A stretch of DNA of 64,000 bases from an uncultured Lachnospiraceae bacterium (lineage in GTDB: Bacteria > Bacillota > Clostridia > Lachnospirales > Lachnospiraceae): contig CANOKL010000008.1 of the NCBI GenBank assembly GCA_947566645.1, positions 44,372 through 108,371 on the forward strand, given 5' to 3'. The notes beneath the pieces are model-generated. The model saw nothing but the letters and a program-made list of their open reading frames with translations. It had not been told where the DNA came from and did no database searches. Both the position numbers and the translations under genes were made by a program. Shown here piece by piece: positions 34,309 to 43,252 of the stretch. The number at the start of each line of letters is the position of its first letter. The first letter of the stretch is position 1.

Positions 34309-35478
34309 CTATTGATTCCGGATCACGCGGACCCGCAGTACCTCCTTCACATTTTCGAGGTCTTCTGTCACCCGGTCCGGCACATCTGAATCTATATCAA
34401 TCATAGTATAGGCATATTTCCCCTTACTCTTATTGGTCATATCCGCGATATTCATATTATCCTCTGCAAGAATCTTTGTAAATTGTCCGATCATATTCGG
34501 GACATTCCTGTGAAGCAGGGCAATTCTTGTATTTTCCCCGCGTATTCCCATATCGCAGTTGGGATAATTCACGGAATTATGGATATTTCCATTCTCAAGG
34601 TAATCCTTCACCTGCCTTACCGCCATCTTTGCACAATTATCCTCTGATTCCTCAGTAGAGGCTCCGAGATGGGGAATTACGATTGCGCCCTTCACCCCTG
34701 CAATCTCCGGCGTGGGGAAATCCGTCACATAATGCTTCACTTTTCCGGAAATGAGGGCATCCACCATGGCTTCTTCCTCCACTAGTACATTTCTCGCAAA
34801 GTTCAGAACCACAACCCCCTCCTTCATCAGGCCTATGGCATCCTGGTCAATCATTCCCTTTGTACTGTCCATGGCAGGTACATGAATGGTAATGTAATCA
34901 CAATCCCTGTAAATCTCATCCACGGTCTTGGAATGGTGGATGCTCCGGGACAGCCTCCAGGCAGAATCTACAGACACATAAGGGTCATAGCCGTACACGT
35001 CCATCCCAAGATGAGCCGCCGCATTGGCTACAAGCACTCCAATGGCGCCAAGGCCAATCACACCCAGCTTCTTTCCCTCCAGCTCACAGCCCGCAAATGC
35101 CTTCTTTGCCTTTTCTGCATCTTTGGCAATATTTCCATCCTCTTCGTTTTCCTGGACCCAGTTAATTCCGCCGATAATATCACGGGACGCAAGGAGCATC
35201 CCTGCAATCACCAGCTCCTTCACTCCATTTGCATTTGCACCCGGCGTATTAAATACAACAATACCTGCCTCTGCGCACCGGTCGAGGGGAATGTTATTCA
35301 CCCCGGCTCCTGCCCTTCCGATTGCTTTCAGCTTCTTACCAAACTCCATATCATGCATGACCGCACTTCTTACCAGAAGCGCGTCCGCCTTCTCCGGGGT
35401 GCTCACCGGCACATATTCTTCCGGAAATTTATTCAGTCCCACGTCCGAGATTGGATTTAAACAATGATAGCTATACAT
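34309..35478 (-). CDS. serA: D-3-phosphoglycerate dehydrogenase
   Basis: First enzyme of serine synthesis: oxidises 3-phosphoglycerate with NAD+. It has 389 residues. The Rossmann motif GVIGLGAIGVLVAN is near 138-151, the catalytic Arg/Glu region and IPHLGASTEESEDNCA follow, and a C-terminal ACT domain (about 315-389) starts after a short linker, so serine feedback is plausible. Its ATG overlaps the serC stop (TAATG), with GGAG eight bases upstream. It belongs to the block leuB-ilvD-ilvB-serC-serA. Confidence 0.95.
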   Translation of the reverse strand: MYSYHCLNPISDVGLNKFPEEYVPVSTPEKADALLVRSAVMHDMEFGKKLKAIGRAGAGVNNIPLDRCAEAGIVVFNTPGANANGVKELVIAGMLLASRDIIGGINWVQENEEDGNIAKDAEKAKKAFAGCELEGKKLGVIGLGAIGVLVANAAAHLGMDVYGYDPYVSVDSAWRLSRSIHHSKTVDEIYRDCDYITIHVPAMDSTKGMIDQDAIGLMKEGVVVLNFARNVLVEEEAMVDALISGKVKHYVTDFPTPEIAGVKGAIVIPHLGASTEESEDNCAKMAVRQVKDYLENGNIHNSVNYPNCDMGIRGENTRIALLHRNVPNMIGQFTKILAEDNMNIADMTNKSKGKYAYTMIDIDSDVPDRVTEDLENVKEVLRVRVIRNQ

Positions 35479-36560
35479 TACAGATTCTCCTCCTCAAACT
35501 TCTTCATAAATGCCACCAGCGCCTCCACGCCCTCAATGGGCATCGCATTATAGATGCTTGCGCGCATGCCGCCTACCGTGCGGTGTCCCTTAAGATTCTC
35601 AAAGCCTGCTGCCTTTGATTCCTGGATAAATTTTGCTTCCAGGTCAGCATCGCCGATGACAAAAGGCACATTCATAAGAGAACGGTCCTTCTTCTCCACG
35701 GTTCCCCGGAACATTTTACTCTGGTCCAGGTAATCATAGAGAACCTTAGCCTTCCTCTCATTATACTCCTTCATGGCCCCAAGGCCGCCGCGCTTCTTTA
35801 GCCACTTGAATACCTTGCCGCAGATATAGATGCCGTATGCAGGCGGGGTATTGTAAAGAGAGCCTGCATCCGCATGGGTCTTATACTTTAACATGGTCGG
35901 CGTTCCGGGAAGCACCTCGTCGGATATAAGATCCTTTCTGATGATCACAATTACGGTTCCGGCAGGCCCGATATTCTTCTGCACACCGCCGTAAATAACG
36001 CCGTATTTCTTCACATCATGGGGCTCAGACAGAAAACAGGAAGATACATCCGCAACAAGCGTCTTCCCCTTTGTATCTGGAAGTTCCTTATATTTCGTGC
36101 CATAGATTGTGTTGTTCTCGCAGATGTACACGTAATCCGCATCCTCTGATACCGGAAGATCCGATACATCCGGTATGTAAGAAAATGTCTTATCCGCAGA
36201 GGAAGCAATAATATTCACTTTACCGTATTTTTCTGCTTCCTGGGCTGCTTTTTTCGCCCACTGTCCGGTTACAATATAATCTGCCACGCCGTTCTTCATC
36301 AGGTTCATGGGAACTGCGGCAAACTGCTGGGAAGCGCCGCCCTGCAGAAACAGCACCTCATAGTCCTCAGGAATCTTCATAAGTTCCCTGAGATCTGCCT
36401 CTGCTGTGTCAATAATCTCCTGGAATGGTTTTGAGCGGTGACTCATTTCCATCACGGACATACCGATTCCTCTGTAATCTAACATCTCCTCTGCCGCTTC
36501 CCTTAATACTTCCTCCGGCAAAACAGCCGGACCTGCCGAAAAATTATACACTCTGCTCAT
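35478..36560 (-). CDS. serC: Phosphoserine aminotransferase
   Basis: PLP enzyme of serine and pyridoxal synthesis: converts 3-phosphohydroxypyruvate to phosphoserine. It has 360 residues. It starts MSRVYNFSAGPAVLP, has FLQGGASQQFAAVP and the PLP lysine in YGGVQKNIGPAG. GGAGG is seven bases before ATG 36560 but one base from ATG 36566, so the inner start is chosen. It overlaps serA by one base, showing tight coupling. Confidence 0.96.
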   Translation of the reverse strand: MSRVYNFSAGPAVLPEEVLREAAEEMLDYRGIGMSVMEMSHRSKPFQEIIDTAEADLRELMKIPEDYEVLFLQGGASQQFAAVPMNLMKNGVADYIVTGQWAKKAAQEAEKYGKVNIIASSADKTFSYIPDVSDLPVSEDADYVYICENNTIYGTKYKELPDTKGKTLVADVSSCFLSEPHDVKKYGVIYGGVQKNIGPAGTVIVIIRKDLISDEVLPGTPTMLKYKTHADAGSLYNTPPAYGIYICGKVFKWLKKRGGLGAMKEYNERKAKVLYDYLDQSKMFRGTVEKKDRSLMNVPFVIGDADLEAKFIQESKAAGFENLKGHRTVGGMRASIYNAMPIEGVEALVAFMKKFEEENL

Positions 36561-36674
36561 TTTCATTCCTCCATTTTCTGTCTCTTGCAGTGTAACATTT
36601 TAACAATTCAATGCCATTTCCCGGCAATGAACCATTACGGAATGCACAGTTCAGCGCATCCCTGTCAATAGTAA

Positions 36675-38357
36675 CTATTTTTCCTTCTCCTCGAGATCTT
36701 TTTCGTCAAACACTTCCCGGATGGATGCACCCGGTGCTACCATCGGCCACACCTTGTCATCACAGTCAATCTGGCAGTCAATGACCACCGGCTTTCCAAG
36801 TGTCAGCGCCCTGGCAAATGCCTCAGAAAATTCTTCCTTTGATGATACCCGGATCCCTTCTGCACCCATGGCTTCCGCCAGCTTCACAAAATCTACTGCG
36901 TCATTCAGAACCGTCGCCGAATACCTCTGTCCATAAAACAGGTTCTGCCACTGACGCACCATCCCGAGCACATGGTTGTTAATCACCACCTGAATGACCG
37001 GAATATTGTGGCGTACTGCAGTTGCAATCTCATTCATATTCATACGGAAACAGCCGTCCCCGGCAATGTTCACCACTGTCTTCTGCGGCATACCCGTCTT
37101 TGCCCCAAGGGACGCACCGAGCCCGTAACCCATGGTTCCAAGCCCTCCTGATGTGAGGAAGGTTCTGGGCTGTGTATATTTATAATACTGGGCCGCCCAC
37201 ATCTGGTGCTGTCCGACCTCCGTGACAACAATCGCCTCACCCTTCGTCTGGCGGTAGATCTCTTCCACCACATAAGGACCCGTGAGAATCTCCGGGTGAT
37301 AGGAGAGCGGATATTTTTCTTTATAACTCATAATCCTCTGAATCCACTCTGTATGACTCTGCTGGGAAAGTTTTGCGTTGATACACTCCAGAATCGTTCT
37401 GATATCACCCACAACACCCTTAGTGATCAACACATTTTTATTCATCTCCGCTTCATCTACATCGAACTGGAGTATCTTTGCATTGTCCGCAAATTTCTTC
37501 GCATTGCCAGTCACACGGTCACTGAACCTTGCGCCCACTACGATCAGAAGGTCGCACTCACTGACCCCGTAGTTGGAGGTCTTTGTCCCGTGCATTCCAA
37601 GCATGCCTGTATAGAGTGGGTCTGTTCCGGGAAATGCTCCCTTTCCCATCAGGCTGTCAGTTACCGGAGCGTCTACCTTCTTTACAAATGTACGAAGCTC
37701 CCCGCTGGCTCCTGATAACACGGCTCCTCCGCCCACAAAGATGTAAGGCTTCTCTGACTCCTCAATCATCTTAAGAGCCCCGGCAACGTCCTCCTCACTT
37801 ACGGTCTTTACCGGTTCCGTCTTCAGAACCTCTGCCCTCTCATACTCTGTCTTATTCGCTGTCACATCCTTCGGAATGTCAATCAGCACCGGTCCCGGCC
37901 TTCCCTTCTTCGCAATCACAAAAGCCCTGCGGATGGTCTCTGCCAGTTTATTTACATCCTTTACAATAAAGTTATGCTTTGTAATCGGTAATGTGATTCC
38001 TGCAATATCAATCTCCTGAAAGCTGTCCTTTCCAAGAAGAGCGACGCCCACGTTGCACGTAATCGCCACAATGGGGATGGAATCCATATATGCCGTGGCG
38101 ATTCCGGTTACGAGATTGGTCGCCCCCGGTCCGCTTGTGGCGAAACAGACACCCACTTTTCCTGTCGCCCTTGCATAGCCGTCCGCCGCATGGGCAGCGC
38201 CCTGCTCGTGGGACGTGAGAATATGTGTAATCTCATCACTATGCTTATATAATTCATCATATACATTCAAAATCGCTCCGCCCGGATACCCAAATACAGT
38301 ATCCACGCCCTGCTCCTTCAGACATTCGATTACGATCTCTGCTCCTGTAAGCTGCAT
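36675..38357 (-). CDS. ilvB: Acetolactate synthase, large (catalytic) subunit
   Basis: ThDP- and FAD-dependent enzyme that makes acetolactate or acetohydroxybutyrate, the first shared step to branched amino acids. It has 560 residues. The ThDP Glu lies in ILTSHEQGAAHAADGYARA (about 45-63), the FAD region in the middle domain, and the ThDP-Mg motif GDGCFRMNMNEIATA..NN near 445-475. GGAG lies 11 bases before the ATG, in AGGAGAAGGACAGAT. It is 14 bases after ilvD. Its small subunit ilvN is at 5.2 kb. Confidence 0.96.
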   Translation of the reverse strand: MQLTGAEIVIECLKEQGVDTVFGYPGGAILNVYDELYKHSDEITHILTSHEQGAAHAADGYARATGKVGVCFATSGPGATNLVTGIATAYMDSIPIVAITCNVGVALLGKDSFQEIDIAGITLPITKHNFIVKDVNKLAETIRRAFVIAKKGRPGPVLIDIPKDVTANKTEYERAEVLKTEPVKTVSEEDVAGALKMIEESEKPYIFVGGGAVLSGASGELRTFVKKVDAPVTDSLMGKGAFPGTDPLYTGMLGMHGTKTSNYGVSECDLLIVVGARFSDRVTGNAKKFADNAKILQFDVDEAEMNKNVLITKGVVGDIRTILECINAKLSQQSHTEWIQRIMSYKEKYPLSYHPEILTGPYVVEEIYRQTKGEAIVVTEVGQHQMWAAQYYKYTQPRTFLTSGGLGTMGYGLGASLGAKTGMPQKTVVNIAGDGCFRMNMNEIATAVRHNIPVIQVVINNHVLGMVRQWQNLFYGQRYSATVLNDAVDFVKLAEAMGAEGIRVSSKEEFSEAFARALTLGKPVVIDCQIDCDDKVWPMVAPGASIREVFDEKDLEEKEK

Positions 38358-38371
38358 ATCTGTCCTTCTCC

Positions 38372-40048
38372 TTATCCGTTACTCTTCGGTATCTCCAGAA
38401 TCGCTCCTCTGTTTCCGGAGGTTACCATAGATGCGTATCTCGCCAGGTATCCTGTTGTTACCTTCGGCTCCCTCGGCTGCCATTTTTCTCTTCTCTTCTT
38501 AAGCTCCTCATCCGGTACGGCAAGCTCAAGCTTAAGCCCCGGAATGTCAATCCTGATCAGATCGCCTTCCTCCACGAGGGCAATCGGGCCTCCCACTGCC
38601 GCCTCCGGCGACACATGGCCGATGGAGGCTCCCCTTGAAGCACCGCTGAAACGCCCGTCTGTAATCAAGGCTACACTGGAACCAAGTCCCATTCCGGCAA
38701 TCGCAGAAGTGGGGTTCAGCATCTCACGCATGCCGGGTCCGCCTTTTGGTCCCTCATAACGGATAACAACTACATCGCCTGCCACAATCTTACCGCCTTT
38801 AATTGCGTCAATGGCATCCTCTTCGCATTCAAATACTCTTGCCGGGCCCTCATGTACAAGCATCTCCTCTACCACTGCGGAGCGCTTCACAACACTTCCG
38901 TCTGGTGCAAGGTTGCCCTTAAGAACCGCAAGTCCTCCGGTCGGAGTATATGGATTGTCAATTGGACGGATCACCTCCGGATTCCGGTTTACGGCTCCCT
39001 CGATATTCTCTCCTACGGTTCTTCCCGTAACCGTCATACAGTCAGTGTGCAGAAGGTTCTTCTTATTCAGCTCCGCCATGACCGCATACACACCTCCGGC
39101 TTCATTCAGATCCTCCATATAGGTCGGGCCTGCCGGAGCCAGATGGCAGAGATTCGGCGTCTTCTCACTGATTCCATTTGCAAAATCAATCTCAAAGTCC
39201 ATGCCGATCTCATGGGCAATTGCCGGGAGATGCAGCATACTGTTCGTAGAGCATCCAAGCGCCATGTCTACCGTAAGGGCATTCAGGATTGCTTTCTCTG
39301 TCATAATATCACGGGGGCGGATATTCTTCTCAAGAAGCTCCATGACCTTCATGCCCGCCTGCTTTGCCAGACGGATCCTTGCAGAATATACCGCCGGAAT
39401 TGTCCCGTTTCCGCCAAGTCCCATGCCCAGCACCTCTGTCAGGCAGTTCATGCTGTTGGCCGTGTACATACCGGAGCAGGAACCACAGGTAGGGCAGACC
39501 TTATTTTCAAATTCGCACAAGTCCTCGTCGGACATCGTGCCCGCAGCATTGGCTCCCACTGCCTCAAACATACTGGAAAGGCTTCTCTTTTCACCCTTCA
39601 CATGCCCCGCCAGCATGGGACCGCCGCTAACGAAGATTGTCGGCACATTAATTCTCGCCGCCGCCATCAGAAGACCAGGTACATTCTTATCACAGTTCGG
39701 CACCATCACAAGGGCGTCAAACTGATGGGCAAGCGCCATCGCTTCTGTGGAATCTGCGATCAGGTCCCTTGTAACAAGAGAATATTTCATGCCGATATGT
39801 CCCATGGCAATCCCATCGCATACTGCAATCGCAGGAAATACAATCGGTGTTCCCCCTGCCATGGCAACTCCCTGTTTCACTGCGTCCACAATCTTATCCA
39901 GATTCATATGCCCCGGAACAATCTCATTATAGGAGCTGACAATCCCTACGAGCGGCCTGTCCATCTCCTCCTTTGTAAGCCCCAGCGCATTAAATAAGGA
40001 ACGGTGGGGCGCCTGCTGTTTTCCTTTTGTGACTGTATCACTTCTCAT
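38372..40048 (-). CDS. ilvD: Dihydroxy-acid dehydratase
   Basis: Iron-sulfur enzyme that dehydrates the dihydroxy acids to the 2-keto acids of valine and isoleucine. It has 558 residues. Cluster cysteines lie in [11 protein letters not shown] and [32 protein letters not shown] is a C-terminal signature. AGGAGG is six bases before ATG 40048; the frame continues upstream to 40138 but without a ribosome site. It sits between leuB and ilvB. Confidence 0.97.
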   Translation of the reverse strand: MRSDTVTKGKQQAPHRSLFNALGLTKEEMDRPLVGIVSSYNEIVPGHMNLDKIVDAVKQGVAMAGGTPIVFPAIAVCDGIAMGHIGMKYSLVTRDLIADSTEAMALAHQFDALVMVPNCDKNVPGLLMAAARINVPTIFVSGGPMLAGHVKGEKRSLSSMFEAVGANAAGTMSDEDLCEFENKVCPTCGSCSGMYTANSMNCLTEVLGMGLGGNGTIPAVYSARIRLAKQAGMKVMELLEKNIRPRDIMTEKAILNALTVDMALGCSTNSMLHLPAIAHEIGMDFEIDFANGISEKTPNLCHLAPAGPTYMEDLNEAGGVYAVMAELNKKNLLHTDCMTVTGRTVGENIEGAVNRNPEVIRPIDNPYTPTGGLAVLKGNLAPDGSVVKRSAVVEEMLVHEGPARVFECEEDAIDAIKGGKIVAGDVVVIRYEGPKGGPGMREMLNPTSAIAGMGLGSSVALITDGRFSGASRGASIGHVSPEAAVGGPIALVEEGDLIRIDIPGLKLELAVPDEELKKRREKWQPREPKVTTGYLARYASMVTSGNRGAILEIPKSNG

Positions 40049-40144
40049 ATTTTCCTCCTGACCAGGCAGACAGCCGGGATCCGGATTACTTTCCCGGCGC
40101 ACCGCCTGCTTTTCCGTGTATTTTGTTAAAAGCGTCAAATTTCG

Positions 40145-41227
40145 TTATATATTCTTTGCAATCAGACTGCCCATCCCCTCTGTGCCGACCTGAGTCTTTC
40201 CTTCAGACATGATATCAATCGTCCGGTATCCCTCCTTAAGCACCTTCGCGACTGCCGTCTCAATGGCATCTGCTTCCCTGTCAAGGTCAAAGCTGAACCT
40301 GAGCATCATGGCTGCTGACAGAATCGTCGCTATGGGGTTTGCAATTCCTTTGCCCGCAATGTCAGGCGCCGAGCCGCCGCTGGGCTCGTAGAGACCGAAC
40401 TTCGTCTCATTGAGACTCGCGCTTGCAAGCATGCCGATGGAGCCGGTTACCATACTCGCCTCATCTGATAAAATATCACCAAACATATTTTCTGTCAGGA
40501 TAACGTCAAACTGCTTCGGATCCTTCACAAGCTGCATGGCACAGTTATCCACCAGCATATGCTCAAGGGCAACCTCCGGGTACTCCCCGGCCACCTCCTC
40601 CACAATCTTTCTCCAGAGTCTGGAGGAATCCAGCACATTTGCCTTATCCACGCTTGTCACTTTCTTCCTGCGCTTCGCGGCAATGTCAAAGCCCCTCTTC
40701 GCAATCCGGCGGATCTCATTTTCATTGTATGTCAGAGAATCATATGCTGTCATGACGCCGTTCTCCTCCACGGTTTTGCGTTCCCCGAAGTATAATCCCC
40801 CGGTAAGCTCGCGCATGATCATCATGTCAAAGCCGCCCTCTGTAATCTCCTCCTTAAGGGGACACGCTCCCTTGAGCTCATCATAGAGAACCGCCGGGCG
40901 CAGATTCGCAAACAGATTCAGCTCCTTACGGATTCTGAGGAGTCCGGCCTCCGGCCTCTTTGAAGGCTCCAACTTATACCAGGGAGATGTCTTCGCATCT
41001 CCGCCGATGGAGCCCATCAGTACCGCATCGCATGCCTTCGCAGCAGCCACTGTCTCATCGGTCAAGGGTATGCCATGCACATCAATCGAGGCACCTCCCA
41101 TTAAGAGCTGCGTATATTCTACTGTATGTCCATATTTTTCTGCCACCTTATCAAGAACCTTCACCGCCTCTGTTACAATCTCCGGTCCGATCCCGTCTCC
41201 CTTAATCACTCCGATTTTCAGATTCAT
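40145..41227 (-). CDS. leuB: 3-isopropylmalate dehydrogenase
   Basis: Oxidises and decarboxylates 3-isopropylmalate in leucine synthesis. It has 360 residues. It starts [17 protein letters not shown], with [13 protein letters not shown] and the metal and substrate region [17 protein letters not shown], then [14 protein letters not shown]. Four in-frame ATGs exist (41260 to 41227); the last gives the normal N-terminus although AAGG is 12 bases away. It is the first gene after the promoter at 41263-41291. leuA and leuCD are not in this window. Confidence 0.94.
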   Translation of the reverse strand: MNLKIGVIKGDGIGPEIVTEAVKVLDKVAEKYGHTVEYTQLLMGGASIDVHGIPLTDETVAAAKACDAVLMGSIGGDAKTSPWYKLEPSKRPEAGLLRIRKELNLFANLRPAVLYDELKGACPLKEEITEGGFDMMIMRELTGGLYFGERKTVEENGVMTAYDSLTYNENEIRRIAKRGFDIAAKRRKKVTSVDKANVLDSSRLWRKIVEEVAGEYPEVALEHMLVDNCAMQLVKDPKQFDVILTENMFGDILSDEASMVTGSIGMLASASLNETKFGLYEPSGGSAPDIAGKGIANPIATILSAAMMLRFSFDLDREADAIETAVAKVLKEGYRTIDIMSEGKTQVGTEGMGSLIAKNI

Positions 41228-41262
41228 TCTATCCATCATCCTTCCTGATCGTACTAGCAACT

Positions 41263-41291
41263 ATAATATCGCATTTTCATCCACGTTTCAA
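41263..41291 (-). promoter_or_regulatory. Promoter of leuB (and possibly ilvD-ilvB)
   Basis: Minus strand TTGAAA (41286-41291), a 17-base spacer and TATTAT (41263-41268). The leader is too short for a T-box, so control by charged tRNA is not supported here. Confidence 0.75.
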
Positions 41292-41316
41292 GACTTTAAT
41301 TAGGTAAACTATTAAA

Positions 41317-42018
41317 TTAACAAAGTTCCAGCGCAATCTCCATCATCTGATGGAAGCCTGTCTGGCGGTCTTCTGCACTCAGGGAATCCTCCCTGTATAA
41401 ATGGTCTGAAATGGTCAGAATACACAATGCCTTCTTTCCTGCTCTTGCCGCATTCATATAGAGTGCAGCTGCCTCCATCTCCACTGCAAGTACACCCATA
41501 CGTTTCCAACGGTCATTAAAATCCGTCCTGTCATTATAAAAAACATCTGAAGACAGGATATTTCCCACTCTCACACTGGCGCCCTTTTCTCTGGCAGTAT
41601 TTACCGCTTTTTCCAAAAGCCCATAATCCGGGATCGGTGCAAATGTCCCTGGAAGCTGATACTGGTCCGCATAGCTGGAGTTCGTGCAGGCTCCCATACC
41701 AATCACAATGTCCATTACATTCACATCATCCTGCATCGCACCTGCAGAACCAATCCGGATAATCGCGTCAACATCATAAAAATGATACAGCTCATAGCTG
41801 TAAATTCCGATGGACGGCATCCCCATGCCGCCTCCCATAACTGAGACTTCCTTTCCTTTATAGGTTCCTGTATAGCCAAACATGTTCCTTACTGTGTTAA
41901 AGCATTTTACGTCTTCCAGATATGTATCAGCAATATATTTTGCCCGGAGCGGGTCGCCGGGCATGAGTACTGTTCTGGCAATGTCTCCTTTGTCTGCCCC
42001 ATTATGTGGTGTTCCCAT
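41317..42018 (-). CDS. deoD: Purine-nucleoside phosphorylase (DeoD type)
   Basis: Splits purine nucleosides with phosphate in salvage. It has 233 residues, a hexameric-type enzyme. It starts MGTPHNGADKGDIA, with VLMPGDPLRAKYIA (phosphate site), RIGSAGAMQDDVN and the nucleoside-binding VLAVEMEAAALYMNA; the catalytic Asp is in ILTISDHLYRED. GGAGG is six bases before ATG 42018. A TATAAT -10 box lies at 42062-42067 on the minus strand with a weak -35. It stands alone. Confidence 0.95.
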   Translation of the reverse strand: MGTPHNGADKGDIARTVLMPGDPLRAKYIADTYLEDVKCFNTVRNMFGYTGTYKGKEVSVMGGGMGMPSIGIYSYELYHFYDVDAIIRIGSAGAMQDDVNVMDIVIGMGACTNSSYADQYQLPGTFAPIPDYGLLEKAVNTAREKGASVRVGNILSSDVFYNDRTDFNDRWKRMGVLAVEMEAAALYMNAARAGKKALCILTISDHLYREDSLSAEDRQTGFHQMMEIALELC

Positions 42019-42130
42019 GTAGATCCTCCTTCTTTTCAAAGCCTTAAAATCGCTATTCTGCATTATAACATCTTTTCCCCAAAAAGGAAAGTGTTGAAAG
42101 GTATTACTTTTGAGACTGGGGGTGGGGGAC

Positions 42131-42311
42131 GCAGGCAGGGGAGAGCATATATTCCATTCAAACGAGGCAAAATTCCGATGAACTAACCGTTAACTACGGC
42201 TAAGACGCTCGGGAGAGCCCTCGCGTCTAAGTCTCCGTAAACGGTGGATTTCATCTCCATAAAAAGCGCCTCTGATTGTTTTCATTGGAATATATGCTCT
42301 CCCCTGCCTGC
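42131..42311. repeat. 181-bp element with 26-bp perfect inverted ends (MITE-like or long structured RNA)
   Basis: The arms 42131-42156 and 42286-42311 are exact complements, starting GCAGGCAGGGGAGAGCATAT. Inside are nested pairs GAGGC/GCCTC, GATGAA/TTCATC, ACCGTT/AACGGT, TACGG/CCGTA, AGACGC/GCGTCT and a GGG/CCC tip, so nearly the whole element folds on itself. Similar sequences flank it (ACTGGGGGTGGGGGAC left, ACTGGGGGAGGAC right), possibly an altered target duplication. It has no reading frame. It fills most of the gap between deoD and the VOC gene. Confidence 0.8.
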
Positions 42312-42367
42312 TGTTTACTGGCAAATAAAAGTATTACTGGGGGAGGACACGTAAAAGCAATAAAAGC

Positions 42368-42396
42368 TTTACACGGTTTTGTCTGTCGATTATAAT
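42368..42396 (+). promoter_or_regulatory. Promoter of the VOC gene
   Basis: TTTACA (42368-42373), a 17-base spacer and TATAAT (42391-42396), 50 bases before the start. Confidence 0.75.
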
Positions 42397-42445
42397 AGGG
42401 GGCAGGTATTACATTTTTTATTATTAGTAAGAAGGGAGAATGATT

Positions 42446-42811
42446 ATGAAATTTACTTTTTATCACAACAATATTAATGTGCGGGATCTGGACGCGTCGG
42501 TCAGGTTTTATGAGAAGGCTCTTGGGCTTACGGTTTCGAAGGAAAAGGAGGCGGAGGATGGGAGTTTTAAGCTGGTGTTTTTAGGGGATGGGGTAACGCC
42601 GCATCTTTTGGAGCTTACCTGGCTTCGTGATATGGACAGGGCTTATGACCTGGGGGATAATGAATCTCATCTGGCGATGCATGTGGATGATATGGAGGCT
42701 GCTCTTGCCTTCCATAAGGAAATGGACTGTGTGTGCTTTGAGAATTCTGACATGGGTATTTATTTTATCAATGACCCGGACGGCTACTGGATTGAAATCT
42801 GTCCGGCTTAA
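42446..42811 (+). CDS. VOC family protein (glyoxalase I-like)
   Basis: A 121-residue metal-dependent fold protein, similar to lactoylglutathione lyase. It has two beta-alpha-beta-beta-beta repeats: FYHNNINVRDLDASVRFYEKALGL at the N-terminus (its His a likely ligand) and LAMHVDDMEAALAFH then YFINDPDGYWIEI at the C-terminus (Glu ligand). GGGAG is seven bases from ATG 42446 and two from ATG 42440, so the inner start is used. The substrate is unknown; detoxification of methylglyoxal is one option. A single gene with its own promoter and terminator. Confidence 0.85.
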   Translation: MKFTFYHNNINVRDLDASVRFYEKALGLTVSKEKEAEDGSFKLVFLGDGVTPHLLELTWLRDMDRAYDLGDNESHLAMHVDDMEAALAFHKEMDCVCFENSDMGIYFINDPDGYWIEICPA

Positions 42812-42813
42812 GG

Positions 42814-42873
42814 AACAGCCCCTTCCCTGTCTGACTGGACATGGTAATCCGGTCGGACGGGGAAGGGGCTGTT
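42814..42873. terminator. Large hairpin between VOC gene and yajC
   Basis: AACAGCCCCTTCCC (42814-42827) pairs with GGGAAGGGGCTGTT (from about 42860), with further pairs inside. It lies between convergent genes and is followed by a T-containing tail on the plus strand, so it can serve both. Confidence 0.75.
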
Positions 42874-42883
42874 GATGACTCTT

Positions 42884-43192
42884 TTATTCTGCTGATGCTT
42901 TTTCGATCTGTGCAACTGCTGCCTTCTGCATTGGGATACGGCAGTTTTTGTTGTTTCCAAATTCTACGATGATATCATTTTCCTGAATATCAATAATGAC
43001 TCCGTAAAAACCGCTGGTTGTAAGTACGGTGTCGCCAACCTCCATCTCTGCAATCATAGCCTGTACTCTCTTCTGCTCTTTTTTCTGAGGTCTGATGAAT
43101 ACGAACCAGAAACCGCCGAAAATTACTGCATATACAACAAACAGAAATACCAGGCTCATTCCACCCTGACCTTGTGCTGCTAATGTAAACAT
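42884..43192 (-). CDS. yajC: Preprotein translocase subunit YajC
   Basis: Small single-span membrane protein of the Sec-YidC holo-translocon. It has 102 residues: membrane helix about 12-34, then FIRPQKKEQKRVQAMIAEM and the DTVLTTSGFYGVI motif. AGGAGG is nine bases before the ATG. It is downstream of tgt, the normal pair, but the usual secD-secF genes do not follow; instead it meets the VOC gene tail to tail. Confidence 0.94.
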   Translation of the reverse strand: MFTLAAQGQGGMSLVFLFVVYAVIFGGFWFVFIRPQKKEQKRVQAMIAEMEVGDTVLTTSGFYGVIIDIQENDIIVEFGNNKNCRIPMQKAAVAQIEKASAE

Positions 43193-43252
43193 ATCATTTC
43201 TCCTCCTATATCTGTTTAGACACTATTGCTATCATACAGGATATTCCATGTT

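Noticed and set aside
38852..39997. 381-codon plus-strand frame opposite ilvD
   Set aside because: Shadow frame with odd His/Arg/Leu-rich composition; ilvD on the minus strand is unambiguous.
41228..41316. T-box or other riboswitch ahead of leuB
   Set aside because: The leader is under 40 bases and no T-box (AGGGTGG) or specifier-loop pattern was seen here or at ilvN, serC or pheA.
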